This document shows, one piece after another, positions 8,291 through 16,684 of a stretch of DNA of 64,000 nt. Location of the stretch: contig NZ_QEII01000324.1 of assembly GCF_003347515.1 (NCBI RefSeq), positions 1 to 64,000 on the forward strand, written 5' to 3'. The stretch's first letter is position 1. Every line of letters begins with the position of its first letter. Both the position numbers and the translations under genes were made by a program. The notes under the pieces are model-generated. The model saw only the letters and a program-made list of their open reading frames with translations. It ran no database searches and had not been told where the DNA came from. This stretch comes from Rhodoferax ferrireducens. GTDB lineage: Bacteria; Pseudomonadota; Gammaproteobacteria; Burkholderiales; Burkholderiaceae_C.

Positions 8291-9298
8291 ATGTCAAAGG
8301 TCAAACCCGCACCGTTACCGCCAGACACCAAGATAGGTGGTTACCGCGTTGTCCGCAAAGTCGCGGCCGGCGGCTTTGGCGTGGTGTATCTGGCGGTCGA
8401 TGCCGAGGGCCAGCAAGTTGCGGTCAAGGAGTACCTGCCGTCATCACTGGCGACGCGTGCGGCGGGCGAGTTGCTGCCCCGGGTTCAGCCGGAAAAACTG
8501 TCCCTGTACCGACTCGGCCTGAAGAGTTTCTTTGAAGAGGGCCGCTCCCTAGCCCAGATTTCACACCCCTCGGTGGTGAGCGTGATGAACTTCTTTCGGG
8601 AGAATGAAACGGTTTACATGGTGATGAATTATCTGGAGGGCGCGTCCCTGCAGGATTTCATCATTACCGCGCGTGATCTCAAAACGGCCAAGGTGTTCAG
8701 GGAATCCACCATCCGCTCCTTGTTCGATGAAATCCTGCGGGGTTTGCGAATTGTTCATCAGCACAAGATGCTGCATCTGGACATCAAGCCGGCCAATATT
8801 TTCATCACGGATGACAACAAGTCAGTTCTGATTGACTTCGGCGCAGCGCGTGAAGTCCTGAGCAAAGAAGGTAACTTCATCCGCCCGATGTACACGCCCG
8901 GCTTTGCCGCGCCGGAAATGTACCGGCGTGACGCCTCCATGGGGCCGTGGACCGACATTTACGCCATCGGCGCCTGTATTTACGCCTGCATGCAGGGCTA
9001 TCCGCCCAATGAGGCGCCGCAGCGGCTTGAAAAAGACCGGATTGCTATCGCCCTGGCGCGCTTGCGTGGCGTGTACTCGGACAATCTGATTGAGGTGGTG
9101 GAGTGGTGCATGTCGCTGGACCCCCTCTCACGACCGCAGTCGGTGTTCGCCCTGCAGAAAGAGCTGAGCCGGGAAGGCGAGCGGCGCTATACCAAGCTGA
9201 GCGTCAGCGAAAAAGTCCGTCTCCAGTTTGACACCATGGTGTCAGATACCAAAAAGAACGTCCAGAAAGCCACCGGCATGGGTGGAAAGCTCAAATGA
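8291..9298 (+). CDS. Serine/threonine protein kinase
   Basis: Hanks-type kinase, probably cytoplasmic since no membrane segment is visible. Kinase motifs are all present: the glycine loop AAGGFGVVYLA, VAVKEYLP with the ATP-binding lysine, HLDIKPANI in the catalytic loop, IDFGAAR for metal binding and FAAPEMY. I chose the ATG at 8291 (335 residues) because the family core starts soon after it; the reading frame opens earlier, but that sequence overlaps yicC and looks non-coding. The stop overlaps the phosphatase start (ATGA), so the two are translationally coupled. The substrate is unknown. Confidence 0.92.
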   Translation: MSKVKPAPLPPDTKIGGYRVVRKVAAGGFGVVYLAVDAEGQQVAVKEYLPSSLATRAAGELLPRVQPEKLSLYRLGLKSFFEEGRSLAQISHPSVVSVMNFFRENETVYMVMNYLEGASLQDFIITARDLKTAKVFRESTIRSLFDEILRGLRIVHQHKMLHLDIKPANIFITDDNKSVLIDFGAAREVLSKEGNFIRPMYTPGFAAPEMYRRDASMGPWTDIYAIGACIYACMQGYPPNEAPQRLEKDRIAIALARLRGVYSDNLIEVVEWCMSLDPLSRPQSVFALQKELSREGERRYTKLSVSEKVRLQFDTMVSDTKKNVQKATGMGGKLK

Positions 9299-10209
9299 AG
9301 TTCTCTGTTTTTCAGGTGAGTCGCAAAGGCGGACGGGAAAAAAACGAAGATCGCATGGGGTATTGCTACACCCGCGGATCGGGTATTTTCCTTTTGGCGG
9401 ATGGTATGGGCGGGCACCCGCAGGGGGAGGTCGCGGCCCAGTTGGCCTTGCAGGCGATCTCAGCGATGTTTCAGAAAGAGGCCAAACCCGAGCTGACTGA
9501 TGTTGGCGCATTTTTGGCTGCGGCCGTGATGGCGGCCCATCGTCAAATTCTGCGTTATTCGATTGAAAAAGGCATGCTGGACACCCCCCGAACGACCATT
9601 GTGGCGGCCGTTGTCCAGGCTGGATCGGTTACCTGGATTCATTGTGGGGACTCTCGACTCTACATGGTGCGTCAGGGCGAACTGCTGGCGCGGACCCGGG
9701 ATCATTCCTTTCTGGAGCAACGCCAGGCTGCCGCAGCGGGTTTGAAATTGCCCGAGCACATCAATCGCAATATCCTGTTTACCTGCCTGGGTTCGCCGAC
9801 CAAGCCGGTGTTTGACGTGACCGGACCGGTTGCGCTGCAGCAAGGCGACAAGCTGATGCTGTGCTCGGATGGCCTGTGGGGCAGTCTGGGCGATGCCGAC
9901 ATCACTTACCAGTTGAGCCACAAACCGGTCAGCGAAGCCGTTCCTGATCTGGTGGAACAAGCGCTTGCAAAGGCGGGTGACAGCAGTGACAACGTCACGT
10001 GCATTGCGCTGGAGTGGGAGACCCCGAACGGCTTCGAATCAACGCGGGGCAGTATTTCCACCGATACCGTCAGTGAGGATGTTTTTGCCTCTACCGTTCA
10101 AGCGGGCTGGCCTGACTCCGGGATGGACGACCTGGACGACGCCGCCATTGAGCGCTCCATCGCCGAAATCAACGAGGCGATCCGGCGTTCTGCTGCCAAG
10201 AAAACCTGA
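9295..10209 (+). CDS. PP2C-family serine/threonine phosphatase
   Basis: Metal-dependent phosphatase expected to reverse the action of the adjacent kinase. The 304-residue protein has the PP2C motifs NEDRMGYCY, LLADGMGGHPQGE, GDSRLYMVRQG, LCSDGLWG and DNVTCIALEW; the aspartates of DGMGG, SDG and DN bind the two metal ions. The last 60 residues are acidic and outside the catalytic fold. It overlaps the kinase by 4 bp. Such stand-alone kinase-phosphatase pairs also occur in type VI secretion loci, but no secretion genes are nearby. Confidence 0.93.
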   Translation: MKFSVFQVSRKGGREKNEDRMGYCYTRGSGIFLLADGMGGHPQGEVAAQLALQAISAMFQKEAKPELTDVGAFLAAAVMAAHRQILRYSIEKGMLDTPRTTIVAAVVQAGSVTWIHCGDSRLYMVRQGELLARTRDHSFLEQRQAAAAGLKLPEHINRNILFTCLGSPTKPVFDVTGPVALQQGDKLMLCSDGLWGSLGDADITYQLSHKPVSEAVPDLVEQALAKAGDSSDNVTCIALEWETPNGFESTRGSISTDTVSEDVFASTVQAGWPDSGMDDLDDAAIERSIAEINEAIRRSAAKKT

Positions 10210-10344
10210 TACCGTTTAACTCCTATCGAGTCGGGGGCCGCGCCTGAGAGGTGCCCGGCAAACATACTACATACCAGAAACCTAGTGGGACAGTCCCCAG
10301 CCACGCAGCGCGCGTCAAGTCTGTCCCTGACTGATCAGGAAACC

Positions 10345-11073
10345 ATGAATGAATTTATAAGGACCGCCGCCCGTGCGGCGAATGAGCTACGGGCCGTGCG
10401 CATCACACGCGGCTACACCATCCATGCCGAAGGTTCGGTCTTGATCGAATTCGGTGACACCAAGGTCTTGTGCACGGCGTCGGTCGAGGAAAAGGTGCCG
10501 GGTCACAAAAAAGGCAGCGGTGAAGGCTGGGTGACGGCCGAATACGGCATGCTGCCGCGTGCCACGCACACCCGCAGTGATCGCGAAGCGGCGCGCGGCA
10601 AGCAAAGCGGACGTACCCAGGAAATTCAACGCCTCATCGGCCGCTCCATGCGGGCGGTGTTTGACCTCACCAAGCTGGGCGAACGCACGATCCATCTGGA
10701 CTGCGATGTGCTTCAGGCCGACGGCGGCACCCGCACGGCCGCCATCACCGGTGCTTTTGTGGCCGCGCAGGATGCCGTCACCCAACTGCTGGCCCAGGGC
10801 AAGCTCCAGGAATCCCCGATTCGCGACCATGTCGCCGCCATCTCGGTCGGCATCGTGCAGGGTACACCCCTGCTGGACCTGGAATACACCGAAGACTCGG
10901 CTTGCGATACCGACATGAACGTGGTGATGACGGGGTCTGGCCATTTCGTCGAAGTGCAGGGCACCGCCGAGGGTGCGGCATTTTCACGCCAGGAGATGGA
11001 TGCGCTGTTGACGCTGGCCGAAAAAGGCATCAGCGATCTGGTTGCCCTGCAAAAACATTCGCTATTAAATTAA
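10345..11073 (+). CDS. rph: Ribonuclease PH
   Basis: Phosphorolytic 3'-5' exoribonuclease that trims tRNA 3' ends. The ATG at 10345 has AGGA five bases upstream and gives 242 residues, the family length. It has AEGSVLIEFGDTKVLCTASVE, GEGWVTAEYGMLPRATHTR, the GRTQEIQRLIGRSMRA phosphate-binding segment and ITGAFVAAQDA. The last codons and the stop come from the dispersed repeat at 11060-11108, so the tail HSLLN is repeat-derived. The rph-rdgB-hemW order is common in betaproteobacteria. Confidence 0.95.
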   Translation: MNEFIRTAARAANELRAVRITRGYTIHAEGSVLIEFGDTKVLCTASVEEKVPGHKKGSGEGWVTAEYGMLPRATHTRSDREAARGKQSGRTQEIQRLIGRSMRAVFDLTKLGERTIHLDCDVLQADGGTRTAAITGAFVAAQDAVTQLLAQGKLQESPIRDHVAAISVGIVQGTPLLDLEYTEDSACDTDMNVVMTGSGHFVEVQGTAEGAAFSRQEMDALLTLAEKGISDLVALQKHSLLN

Positions 11074-11108
11074 TAGCTATCTGCGCATATTAAACGAGGG
11101 CTACAGCC
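11060..11108 (-). repeat. Dispersed 50-bp repeat, copy 1
   Basis: On the minus strand it reads GGCTGTAGCCCTCG, then a middle containing ATATGCGCAGATAG, then CTATTAATTTAATAGCG. Both the GGCT/AGCC and GCTATT/AATAGC hairpins seen in the other copies are present. It spans the rph stop codon and the gap before rdgB. Confidence 0.8.
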
Positions 11109-11115
11109 TTATTTC

Positions 11116-11721
11116 ATGAAAATTGTTCTGGCCTCCAACAACCAAGGCAAATTGGCCGAGCTGCGCGCCATGTTCGCGCCCCTGGGGTTTGAGTTGATTG
11201 CGCAGGGCGATTTGGGCATCCCTGAGGCGGTGGAGCCGTTCCACACTTTTGTGGAAAACGCGCTGGTCAAGGCCCGCCACGCCGCAGAGCACAGCGGCTT
11301 GCCCGCACTGGCGGACGATGCCGGTTTGTGTGTTGATGCCTTTGGCGGCTTGCCGGGTGTCCAGACGGCGTATTACGCCACCCAGTTCGGGTATGACAAA
11401 GGCGATGACAACAACGTGCGCGCCCTGCTGGAACAAATGCGCAAGCTGGACAATCGGCGTGCCGCGCTGGTGAGTACCCTGGTGGCGGTGCGCTCGGCCC
11501 TGGACCCCGAGCCCCTGATTGCCGTCGGTCGCGTTGTCGGCGAGATCGCCCGTGAAGCTATGGGCAGCAATGGCTTCGGCTTCGACCCGGTGATGTACAT
11601 CCCCGAGTTTGGCCAGACCTTTGCCGAATTGCCGGTGGACGTGAAAAATGCCAACAGCCATCGCGGCCGGGCCGCGCGGGCCATGCTGGAACTGATGCGT
11701 GAGCGCTGGCTCCAAGCTTGA
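11116..11721 (+). CDS. rdgB: XTP/dITP diphosphatase (RdgB/HAM1)
   Basis: Hydrolyses non-canonical purine triphosphates such as dITP and XTP to monophosphates and so keeps them out of DNA. The 201-residue product starts MKIVLASNNQGKLAEL and has TFVENALVKARHAA, the metal-binding LADDAGLCVDAFGGLPGV and the C-terminal SHRGRAARAM, all family signatures. It lies between rph and hemW on the same strand, separated from hemW by about 10 bp, and is probably in one operon with both. Confidence 0.95.
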   Translation: MKIVLASNNQGKLAELRAMFAPLGFELIAQGDLGIPEAVEPFHTFVENALVKARHAAEHSGLPALADDAGLCVDAFGGLPGVQTAYYATQFGYDKGDDNNVRALLEQMRKLDNRRAALVSTLVAVRSALDPEPLIAVGRVVGEIAREAMGSNGFGFDPVMYIPEFGQTFAELPVDVKNANSHRGRAARAMLELMRERWLQA

Positions 11722-11731
11722 CACACTGACC

Positions 11732-12976
11732 ATGATTCCTATTCTTCCCGCGACCGCCGCTGTCGAATCCGGCGTATCGGTGGCCCACGACATCCAGCAT
11801 TACATGCGGCCCGGCACGTTGCAGTTGGCCGCCTTGCCGCCGCTTTCCCTTTATGTACACCTGCCCTGGTGCATTAAAAAGTGCCCTTACTGCGACTTCA
11901 ACTCGCACGAAATGCGCGTGGCCGAGTTGCCCGAGCAGCGTTATCTGGATGCCTTGATGGCCGATCTGGAAGCCGCCTTGCCCTTGGTCTGGGGTCGCAC
12001 AGTGCACAGCATTTTTATCGGTGGCGGCACACCCAGTCTTTTTTCGCCCGAAGCCATTGACCGCCTGCTGGGCGGCATTCGGGCCCGCTTGCGACTGGAG
12101 CCCAATTGCGAGATCACGCTGGAGGCCAATCCGGGCACGTTCGAGAAAGACCGCTTCAAGGCCTTCCGGTCGGCGGGCGTCTCCCGCCTGTCGGTCGGGG
12201 TGCAAAGCTTCAACGATGATTTCTTGAAGACCCTGGGGCGCGTGCACGACCGGGCCCAAGCGCTGGCCGCCGTGGAGGAAGCCGCCCAGGCTTTTGATAC
12301 CTTCAATCTGGACATCATGTACGCGCTGCCGGGCCAGACGCTGGCCGACCTGAAGCAGGACATGGCCACCGCCCTGGCGCTGGCGCCGCCGCATATCTCG
12401 ATTTACCACCTTACCATCGAGCCCAACACCTATTTCGCCAAGTACCCACCGATCATCCCCGAGGAGGACACGGCCTACGACATGCTGGATCTGATCACGG
12501 ACATGACGGGGGAGGCCGGACTCTCGCGCTACGAAGTGTCGGCCTATGCCGCCCCAGGTCACCGCTGTTTTCACAACCTCAATTACTGGCAGTTTGGTGA
12601 CTACCTGGGCCTGGGCGCGGGGGCCCACAGCAAGCTCAGTTTTGCCCATCGGGTGGTGCGCCAGGTGCGTTTTCGTGAACCCAAGTTGTACATGGACAAA
12701 GCGCTGGCCGGCCACTGCCTGGCGCAGGACGAGGAAGTTGGCCGGGCTGATTTGCCGTTTGAGTTCATGCTGAACGCCTTGCGTCTGAAAGACGGCTTTG
12801 CCTTGCAGCAGTTCTCGGAACGCACCGGATTGGCCATTACCGCCATTCAAAAAGGGCTGGATGAGGCCGAGCGCAAAGGCTTGATCGAACGCGACTTTGT
12901 GCGTGTCAAGCCCAGTGTGCGTGGATTTGATTTTCTGAACGACCTGCAGTCTCTATTCTTGCCGCCTCACCGCTGA
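11732..12976 (+). CDS. hemW: Radical SAM heme chaperone HemW
   Basis: HemW binds heme and a 4Fe-4S cluster and inserts heme into target proteins; older annotations call it oxygen-independent coproporphyrinogen oxidase-like. The 414-residue protein has the radical SAM cysteines in WCIKKCPYCDFNSHE, the IFIGGGTPSLFS glycine motif, EANPGTFE and FQSFNDDFLKTLGR-type segments, and a C-terminal winged-helix region. I use the ATG at 11732; an upstream in-frame start would overlap rdgB. The first ~35 residues before the core are longer than in the E. coli protein. Confidence 0.93.
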   Translation: MIPILPATAAVESGVSVAHDIQHYMRPGTLQLAALPPLSLYVHLPWCIKKCPYCDFNSHEMRVAELPEQRYLDALMADLEAALPLVWGRTVHSIFIGGGTPSLFSPEAIDRLLGGIRARLRLEPNCEITLEANPGTFEKDRFKAFRSAGVSRLSVGVQSFNDDFLKTLGRVHDRAQALAAVEEAAQAFDTFNLDIMYALPGQTLADLKQDMATALALAPPHISIYHLTIEPNTYFAKYPPIIPEEDTAYDMLDLITDMTGEAGLSRYEVSAYAAPGHRCFHNLNYWQFGDYLGLGAGAHSKLSFAHRVVRQVRFREPKLYMDKALAGHCLAQDEEVGRADLPFEFMLNALRLKDGFALQQFSERTGLAITAIQKGLDEAERKGLIERDFVRVKPSVRGFDFLNDLQSLFLPPHR

Positions 12977-13042
12977 AGTTTTCGGTGGTTTCGCGCCTTG
13001 GCGGGCTATAGTCCGATCCAATGACGACGGAGGTGCTGAACG

Positions 13043-13723
13043 ATGTTCTCTGTATATGGCGTGGGCGGGCAGTTATTTCGCGGTTCGTTGGAAAAGTTGC
13101 GCCAGATTGGCGGCGTCAGTGCCGTCGCCCGAAATATCGCCATCCAGGCCGTTGGGCGCGATGGCCGGGACGGCCAATCGACGTCTGCGGGCGCTTTTGC
13201 CGGGCCCGCGCCGCAAATTCCTGGCGATGAGACTCATCGCAGTGCACTGGCGGCTTACGCCCAGAGCCAGAAGGTGATGCTTGAGCGCCAGCCGCTGACG
13301 CGCGTGGACGCCCTGATGAGCCGATCCGTGGTCACCTTGCCGGATACTTCGACTGTGCTGGAGGCCTGGCAAATTCTCGCCAGGCATGGCGTGGGTCAGG
13401 CGCCGGTGGTGAACGGGGCCGCGATGCTGGTAGGTTTGTTGTCGCGTGCTGATTTGCTGCGCTCCGATCGCCTGCCCAAGCCAGATAGCAGTGCGCTGGT
13501 ATGGCGGGCGCTGCTGGCGCAAAGCGTCTCGGACGTTATGTCGACACCAGTGCCGAGCGTGGCGCCAGATACCGATATCCGGCGCGTGGCGCGCGTGTTG
13601 CTGGATACCGGTCTGCCCGGTCTGCCTGTGGTTGACGAGCAAGGCCTAGTCATCGGATTCGTGTCGCGGTCCGACATCTTGCGCGCGGTGGTAACCGATC
13701 CGCCGCTGGACCTTTGGGGTTGA
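13043..13723 (+). CDS. CBS-domain protein
   Basis: A 226-residue protein with two tandem CBS domains at about residues 90-145 and 165-225 (VDALMSRSVVTLPDTSTVLEAW; VSDVMSTPVPSVAPDTDIRR). Each ends in the typical VGLLSRADLL or IGFVSRSDIL motif. CBS pairs bind adenine nucleotides or other ligands and usually regulate a partner. The first 80 residues show no known domain; the start MFSVYGVGGQLFRG is seen in related betaproteobacterial CBS proteins. It follows hemW by 66 bp and may be separately transcribed. Confidence 0.85.
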   Translation: MFSVYGVGGQLFRGSLEKLRQIGGVSAVARNIAIQAVGRDGRDGQSTSAGAFAGPAPQIPGDETHRSALAAYAQSQKVMLERQPLTRVDALMSRSVVTLPDTSTVLEAWQILARHGVGQAPVVNGAAMLVGLLSRADLLRSDRLPKPDSSALVWRALLAQSVSDVMSTPVPSVAPDTDIRRVARVLLDTGLPGLPVVDEQGLVIGFVSRSDILRAVVTDPPLDLWG

Positions 13724-13731
13724 CTTTTGCG

Positions 13732-13974
13732 TTAAAGGTTGCGCTTGGGCGAATCGTCAAATAGAAAAAGTGGGAATTCAGCGGGGATGGTACTTTTGAA
13801 GTCTGCATCAGACTCCGTGCTGGGTGGCAATAAGGAGTCTTCCCACAAGGCCCAAGCGGCATCGCTGTCAGATTCGATGGCTTCTGGCACAGGTATCGGA
13901 TCGTTCACCGAGTAAAGATGAATGTTTGACCGTTGAGGCTCAGCAGGCGATTTTTGAGAAACTTCCTTGGTCAT
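13732..13974 (-). CDS. Small acidic hypothetical protein, 80 aa
   Basis: I do not recognise this family. The product is acidic and proline/serine rich, with no membrane segment or signal peptide. GGGAG lies 6 bases before the ATG, which supports a real gene. It converges on the CBS gene and is the last chromosomal gene before the prophage boundary at 14190. The remaining 215 bp up to that boundary contains no open frame I can support. Confidence 0.55.
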   Translation of the reverse strand: MTKEVSQKSPAEPQRSNIHLYSVNDPIPVPEAIESDSDAAWALWEDSLLPPSTESDADFKSTIPAEFPLFLFDDSPKRNL

Positions 13975-14189
13975 GAGGCTCCCACTTGTGTTTCACACAT
14001 TTCCAATGGTTTGACGCCGACCCTGCGGGATCGGGCTTCGCAGTAGTTTGTGCCGAGCCGCTCGCAAGCGCTTGATTTTTCTCAAAATAGCAGGGAAAAC
14101 TAAGGGGCGATTTGCCGGCGACTGGTACTGCCGATTGGCAAGACTGGCCTTGGTGAACTTGGCCGTGTGGCCAGTGTCGCCGATGGTAT

Positions 14190-14204
14190 TTGGCGGAAGC
14201 GGTG
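14190..14204 (+). other. Prophage attachment site, left copy
   Basis: TTGGCGGAAGCGGTG, identical to 21823-21837. It corresponds to the last 14 bases of tRNA-Ser plus one flanking base, and lies beyond the serine recombinase and its small downstream gene. It marks the phage-chromosome joint distal to the tRNA. Confidence 0.85.
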
Positions 14205-14223
14205 GAAAAAAAAACAACAAGAC

Positions 14224-14248
14224 AACCCGGAATGACCGGGTTTTTTTA
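14224..14248. terminator. Bidirectional terminator at the prophage left end
   Basis: AACCCGG and CCGGGTT form a stem around AATGA, with a run of T on the plus-strand side and an A-rich run on the other. It ends the leftward phage operon; the small membrane gene stops within it. In the excised circle it would also terminate the rightward regulator gene. Confidence 0.8.
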
Positions 14249-14407
14249 CGCCTGAATGAAAAATCCTTGTGTCCAAAGGTAAGAAATGCCACAAAACATT
14301 GAATAAGCGGTGAAGTGCAGAAAGCCCAAAAAACCATGTTTACGCCAGATGATCGCGACCCAGACAATTTGAATAATGGCAAGAAGAACTAACATTTTGA
14401 TACTCAT
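14246..14407 (-). CDS. Small two-helix membrane protein, 53 aa
   Basis: The open frame starts MSIKMLVLLAIIQIVWVAII and ends FIQA. It contains two hydrophobic stretches (residues 4-20 and about 26-45) separated by WRKHG, so it would sit in the inner membrane as a hairpin. It begins 4 bp after the recombinase stop and ends in the terminator stem, which supports a real last gene of the operon. Size and topology resemble small filamentous-phage membrane proteins (minor coat or superinfection-type), but I cannot assign a role. Confidence 0.6.
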   Translation of the reverse strand: MSIKMLVLLAIIQIVWVAIIWRKHGFLGFLHFTAYSMFCGISYLWTQGFFIQA

Positions 14408-14411
14408 GAAA

Positions 14412-14987
14412 TCATTTTAGGCTTGAATGATTTGGCTTCGTAACGCGATAAACGGCTCGCTTGACCACGGACGGGTGAACATCTGCGATATCGGCCAGCG
14501 CGTGCAAGGTGTAATAACCAGAGGCGTACATTTTGACCAGGTCAGATTCGGTGTCTGGGCATAAGGCGCGAGGACGGCCACAATGCACGCCGCGAAGTCG
14601 AGCCGAGGCTTGACCGGCCATGGAACGCTGACGAATCAGGCTGCGTTCAAATTCGGCCACACTGCCCAAGATGTTCAGCATCAAACGGCCAGCCGGGGTA
14701 ACAGTATCAATCGGCTCTGTCAGGCTTCGGAAGCCGCAGCCAATTTGCTCCAATTGCTCAATGATCAGCAACAAATCCTTGAGGCTTCGGGCCAGCCGGT
14801 CCAGCTTATAAACAATCAGGCTGTCATTGTTGGTCAGCTTTGACAGCATTTTTCGAAGCTCTGGACGCTTGCCAATGGAACTGGTTTTTTCCTGGCAAAT
14901 GCGCTGGACACCGGCACGATTGAGGGCGTCAATCTGCAAAGTGGTTTCTTGTTCCGACGTGCTGACCCTGGCATATCCGTAAATCAC
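14412..14987 (-). CDS. Small serine recombinase (resolvase/invertase type), probable phage integrase
   Basis: The 191-residue protein has the resolvase catalytic domain. Its motifs are YGYARVSTSEQ with the nucleophilic serine, YKLDRLARSLKDL, the ILGSVAEFERSLIRQR helix and a short C-terminal helix-turn-helix (TLHALADIADVHPSVVKRAV). The GTG at 14987 is preceded by GGGAG at the right distance; the longer frame from 15032 adds only non-family sequence. It lies next to the left attachment site, and no tyrosine integrase is present. A resolvase-like recombinase is known to integrate phage phiRSM, so it is the likely integrase. Confidence 0.88.
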   Translation of the reverse strand: MIYGYARVSTSEQETTLQIDALNRAGVQRICQEKTSSIGKRPELRKMLSKLTNNDSLIVYKLDRLARSLKDLLLIIEQLEQIGCGFRSLTEPIDTVTPAGRLMLNILGSVAEFERSLIRQRSMAGQASARLRGVHCGRPRALCPDTESDLVKMYASGYYTLHALADIADVHPSVVKRAVYRVTKPNHSSLK

Positions 14988-15238
14988 TGTTTTACTCCCT
15001 GTTTTTTGAAGCAAAAATTTAACCCAAGTCAAGATTCTTTAAGCTCAGAATTAGGGATTACCCCCTGTTACTTTTTGACCCAATTGTCAGGATTTAAGAT
15101 CTTCCGGCGACATTTCAGGACGCCAGCAGTTACCGCTTCGCTACATGGGGCCGGCCCCATACCCCCGGGGCCTCATACCGGGTTAACGCTATTCGCTTCC
15201 CGGTAATCGTGAACAGCCTTGTCTATCAGAAGGATGAT
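14988..15238. other. Prophage intergenic region with hairpins, candidate origin
   Basis: The only long gap inside the leftward phage operon. It holds a perfect 14-bp palindrome TGGGGCCGGCCCCA at 15146-15159, a CCCCCGGGG run, and a 7-bp inverted repeat TACCGGG...CCCGGTA at 15176-15205. Filamentous phages place their replication origins and packaging signal in such a structured gap. Function is inferred. Confidence 0.45.
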
Positions 15239-15436
15239 TTATCGCTTGCGTAGAAGTTGGGAGATAAGCAGCTTCGATATGACCTCGACTTTGGTGACGT
15301 TCTTGAAGCGCAGGAAGGCGTCCAGCGATTCGACCAGATGGCGCGGCAGATCGACGGACAGCGTGACGGTGTCGTTCTTGGCCCGATGAGCGGCAGTCCT
15401 GGCGGCAGCATCGGCATGGATTCTTTTGCGTGGCAT
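15239..15436 (-). CDS. Ribbon-helix-helix DNA-binding protein, 65 aa
   Basis: A very basic N-terminus (MPRKRIHADAAART) precedes a strand-helix-helix pattern (TVTLSVDLPRHLVESLDAFLR, KVEVISKLLISQLL) typical of the Arc/CopG fold. Such small phage RHH proteins act as repressors. It lies between Zot and the recombinase on the same strand, 22 bp after Zot. The AT-rich palindrome at 16619-16645 in front of zot is one possible operator. Confidence 0.7.
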   Translation of the reverse strand: MPRKRIHADAAARTAAHRAKNDTVTLSVDLPRHLVESLDAFLRFKNVTKVEVISKLLISQLLRKR

Positions 15437-15458
15437 GTTTCAGGCTCCTTTTGAATCG

Positions 15459-16559
15459 TTACGGGTAACGATGCGGCCGCGAGGCATTGCGGGACATGAA
15501 GGCCAGAACCGAAACATCGACGGCTTGACGGTCTGCATCCTTGGGGATGTCAGCCATGTCCGGAGCCTTGACCAGCTCAAGCGTGTTGACCTTTTGACCT
15601 GGTGCGGCATTGCCGAGAATCTGAGCACGGCAGAAATCAGGTTCAGCAGCGATCGGAGCGCCCGCAGCATCAACGCAAGCGCATTTGACGGGGGTAGCCA
15701 CACAACCGGCCATTACAGGCGCAGCAGACGGCGCAGAAGCGGACGCAACAGGCGCAACAGCAACGAGGGGGGAAAAAGGCGCTTTAGTCGTCTCGACCGT
15801 GTATTTGATGCCATCCTTGGAGTACTCCATTTTTTGCCCGGGCTTGGGCTGATCGGGCGCCGAGGCAGAGGGAGCAGGTTTGCCACTGATACGCTCAGTT
15901 AAGCGGGCTTTGAGATTCGGGACAGCGTAAGCAGTACCGGCCAGACCGGCCAAGATGAACCAGACCAACCCCGGCAATTTGCGTTTTTGCTTGGTGTGGA
16001 CTTCGGCGCTTTTGTAGAGCTTGAAAACGCTTTTGTCGTAGCGCCATGGGGCCTTGGTCAAGGCGTTTTTGTACAGCAGTGATTTGCTGGCATGGTCCCA
16101 TTCGTAAACAACGGCCATGCCCATATTTGCCACGCGGCGCACATGCAAATGCCGATCGACGAGGCCCAAAATGTGGCGGTCCACGTTCATGCAATTTTGC
16201 GTGATCAGGATGAAGTCAACGCCCATATGGCGGTGGGTGTCCAAGGCTTGGATATCGTCGGGGACCTTGGAGCCGTTGGGGCGTGGTGGCCAAGCCTTTT
16301 GGAATTCGTCGTAGCAGATGACGGAACCGGGTTTCGCCCAGGTGTGCCAGTCGCGCAAACCTTGGTTATCGCCAGCGTCAATCAGCTCGTGATCGAGCAA
16401 CAGACCGTTGATGTTGGAATAGATGGTGCGCGGGTGAATGGTGGTCACGCCGTCCACTTCTTGGGGGACGGTGGCACCGATGTACTGTTTCAGCAAATTA
16501 CCGATCGCGTAGAGCGTTTTCCCCGAGCCGGGGACGCCGGTGATTAACGTTATGCTCAT
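15459..16559 (-). CDS. Zonular occludens toxin (Zot) family, phage assembly ATPase (pI)
   Basis: Inner-membrane ATPase that drives filamentous virion assembly and export; it is the pI equivalent. The 366-residue protein starts with a P-loop (ITGVPGSGKTLYA) and has a Walker B-like segment (VICYDEFQKAWP) and the TQNCMNVDRHILGLVDRH motif of Zot proteins. A single membrane segment lies at about 205-222 (LPGLVWFILAGLAGTAYA), followed by an alanine/proline-rich periplasmic part with cysteines. It is the longest conserved phage marker here. Confidence 0.93.
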   Translation of the reverse strand: MSITLITGVPGSGKTLYAIGNLLKQYIGATVPQEVDGVTTIHPRTIYSNINGLLLDHELIDAGDNQGLRDWHTWAKPGSVICYDEFQKAWPPRPNGSKVPDDIQALDTHRHMGVDFILITQNCMNVDRHILGLVDRHLHVRRVANMGMAVVYEWDHASKSLLYKNALTKAPWRYDKSVFKLYKSAEVHTKQKRKLPGLVWFILAGLAGTAYAVPNLKARLTERISGKPAPSASAPDQPKPGQKMEYSKDGIKYTVETTKAPFSPLVAVAPVASASAPSAAPVMAGCVATPVKCACVDAAGAPIAAEPDFCRAQILGNAAPGQKVNTLELVKAPDMADIPKDADRQAVDVSVLAFMSRNASRPHRYP

Positions 16560-16618
16560 ATTGTGATAGCGTAGTAAATAATAACCATGCGCGTTTTGAG
16601 TAATTTTAACGACAGAAG

Positions 16619-16645
16619 AAACTATATAAACTGTTTATATAGTTT
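16619..16645. promoter_or_regulatory. AT-rich perfect palindrome upstream of zot
   Basis: AAACTATATAAAC and GTTTATATAGTTT are perfect 13-bp inverted arms around a single T. The element lies between the pVI-like gene and zot. It has no GC-rich stem with a T tract, so a protein-binding operator fits better than a terminator. The phage RHH protein is a candidate ligand. Confidence 0.5.
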
Positions 16646-16684
16646 GATGGCGGCACGATAACGACAGATAAAAAAACAGGCGTT

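Noticed and set aside
11558..12850. 430-codon minus-strand frame opposite rdgB and hemW
   Set aside because: Antisense of two clear genes; composition is typical of GC-rich shadow frames.
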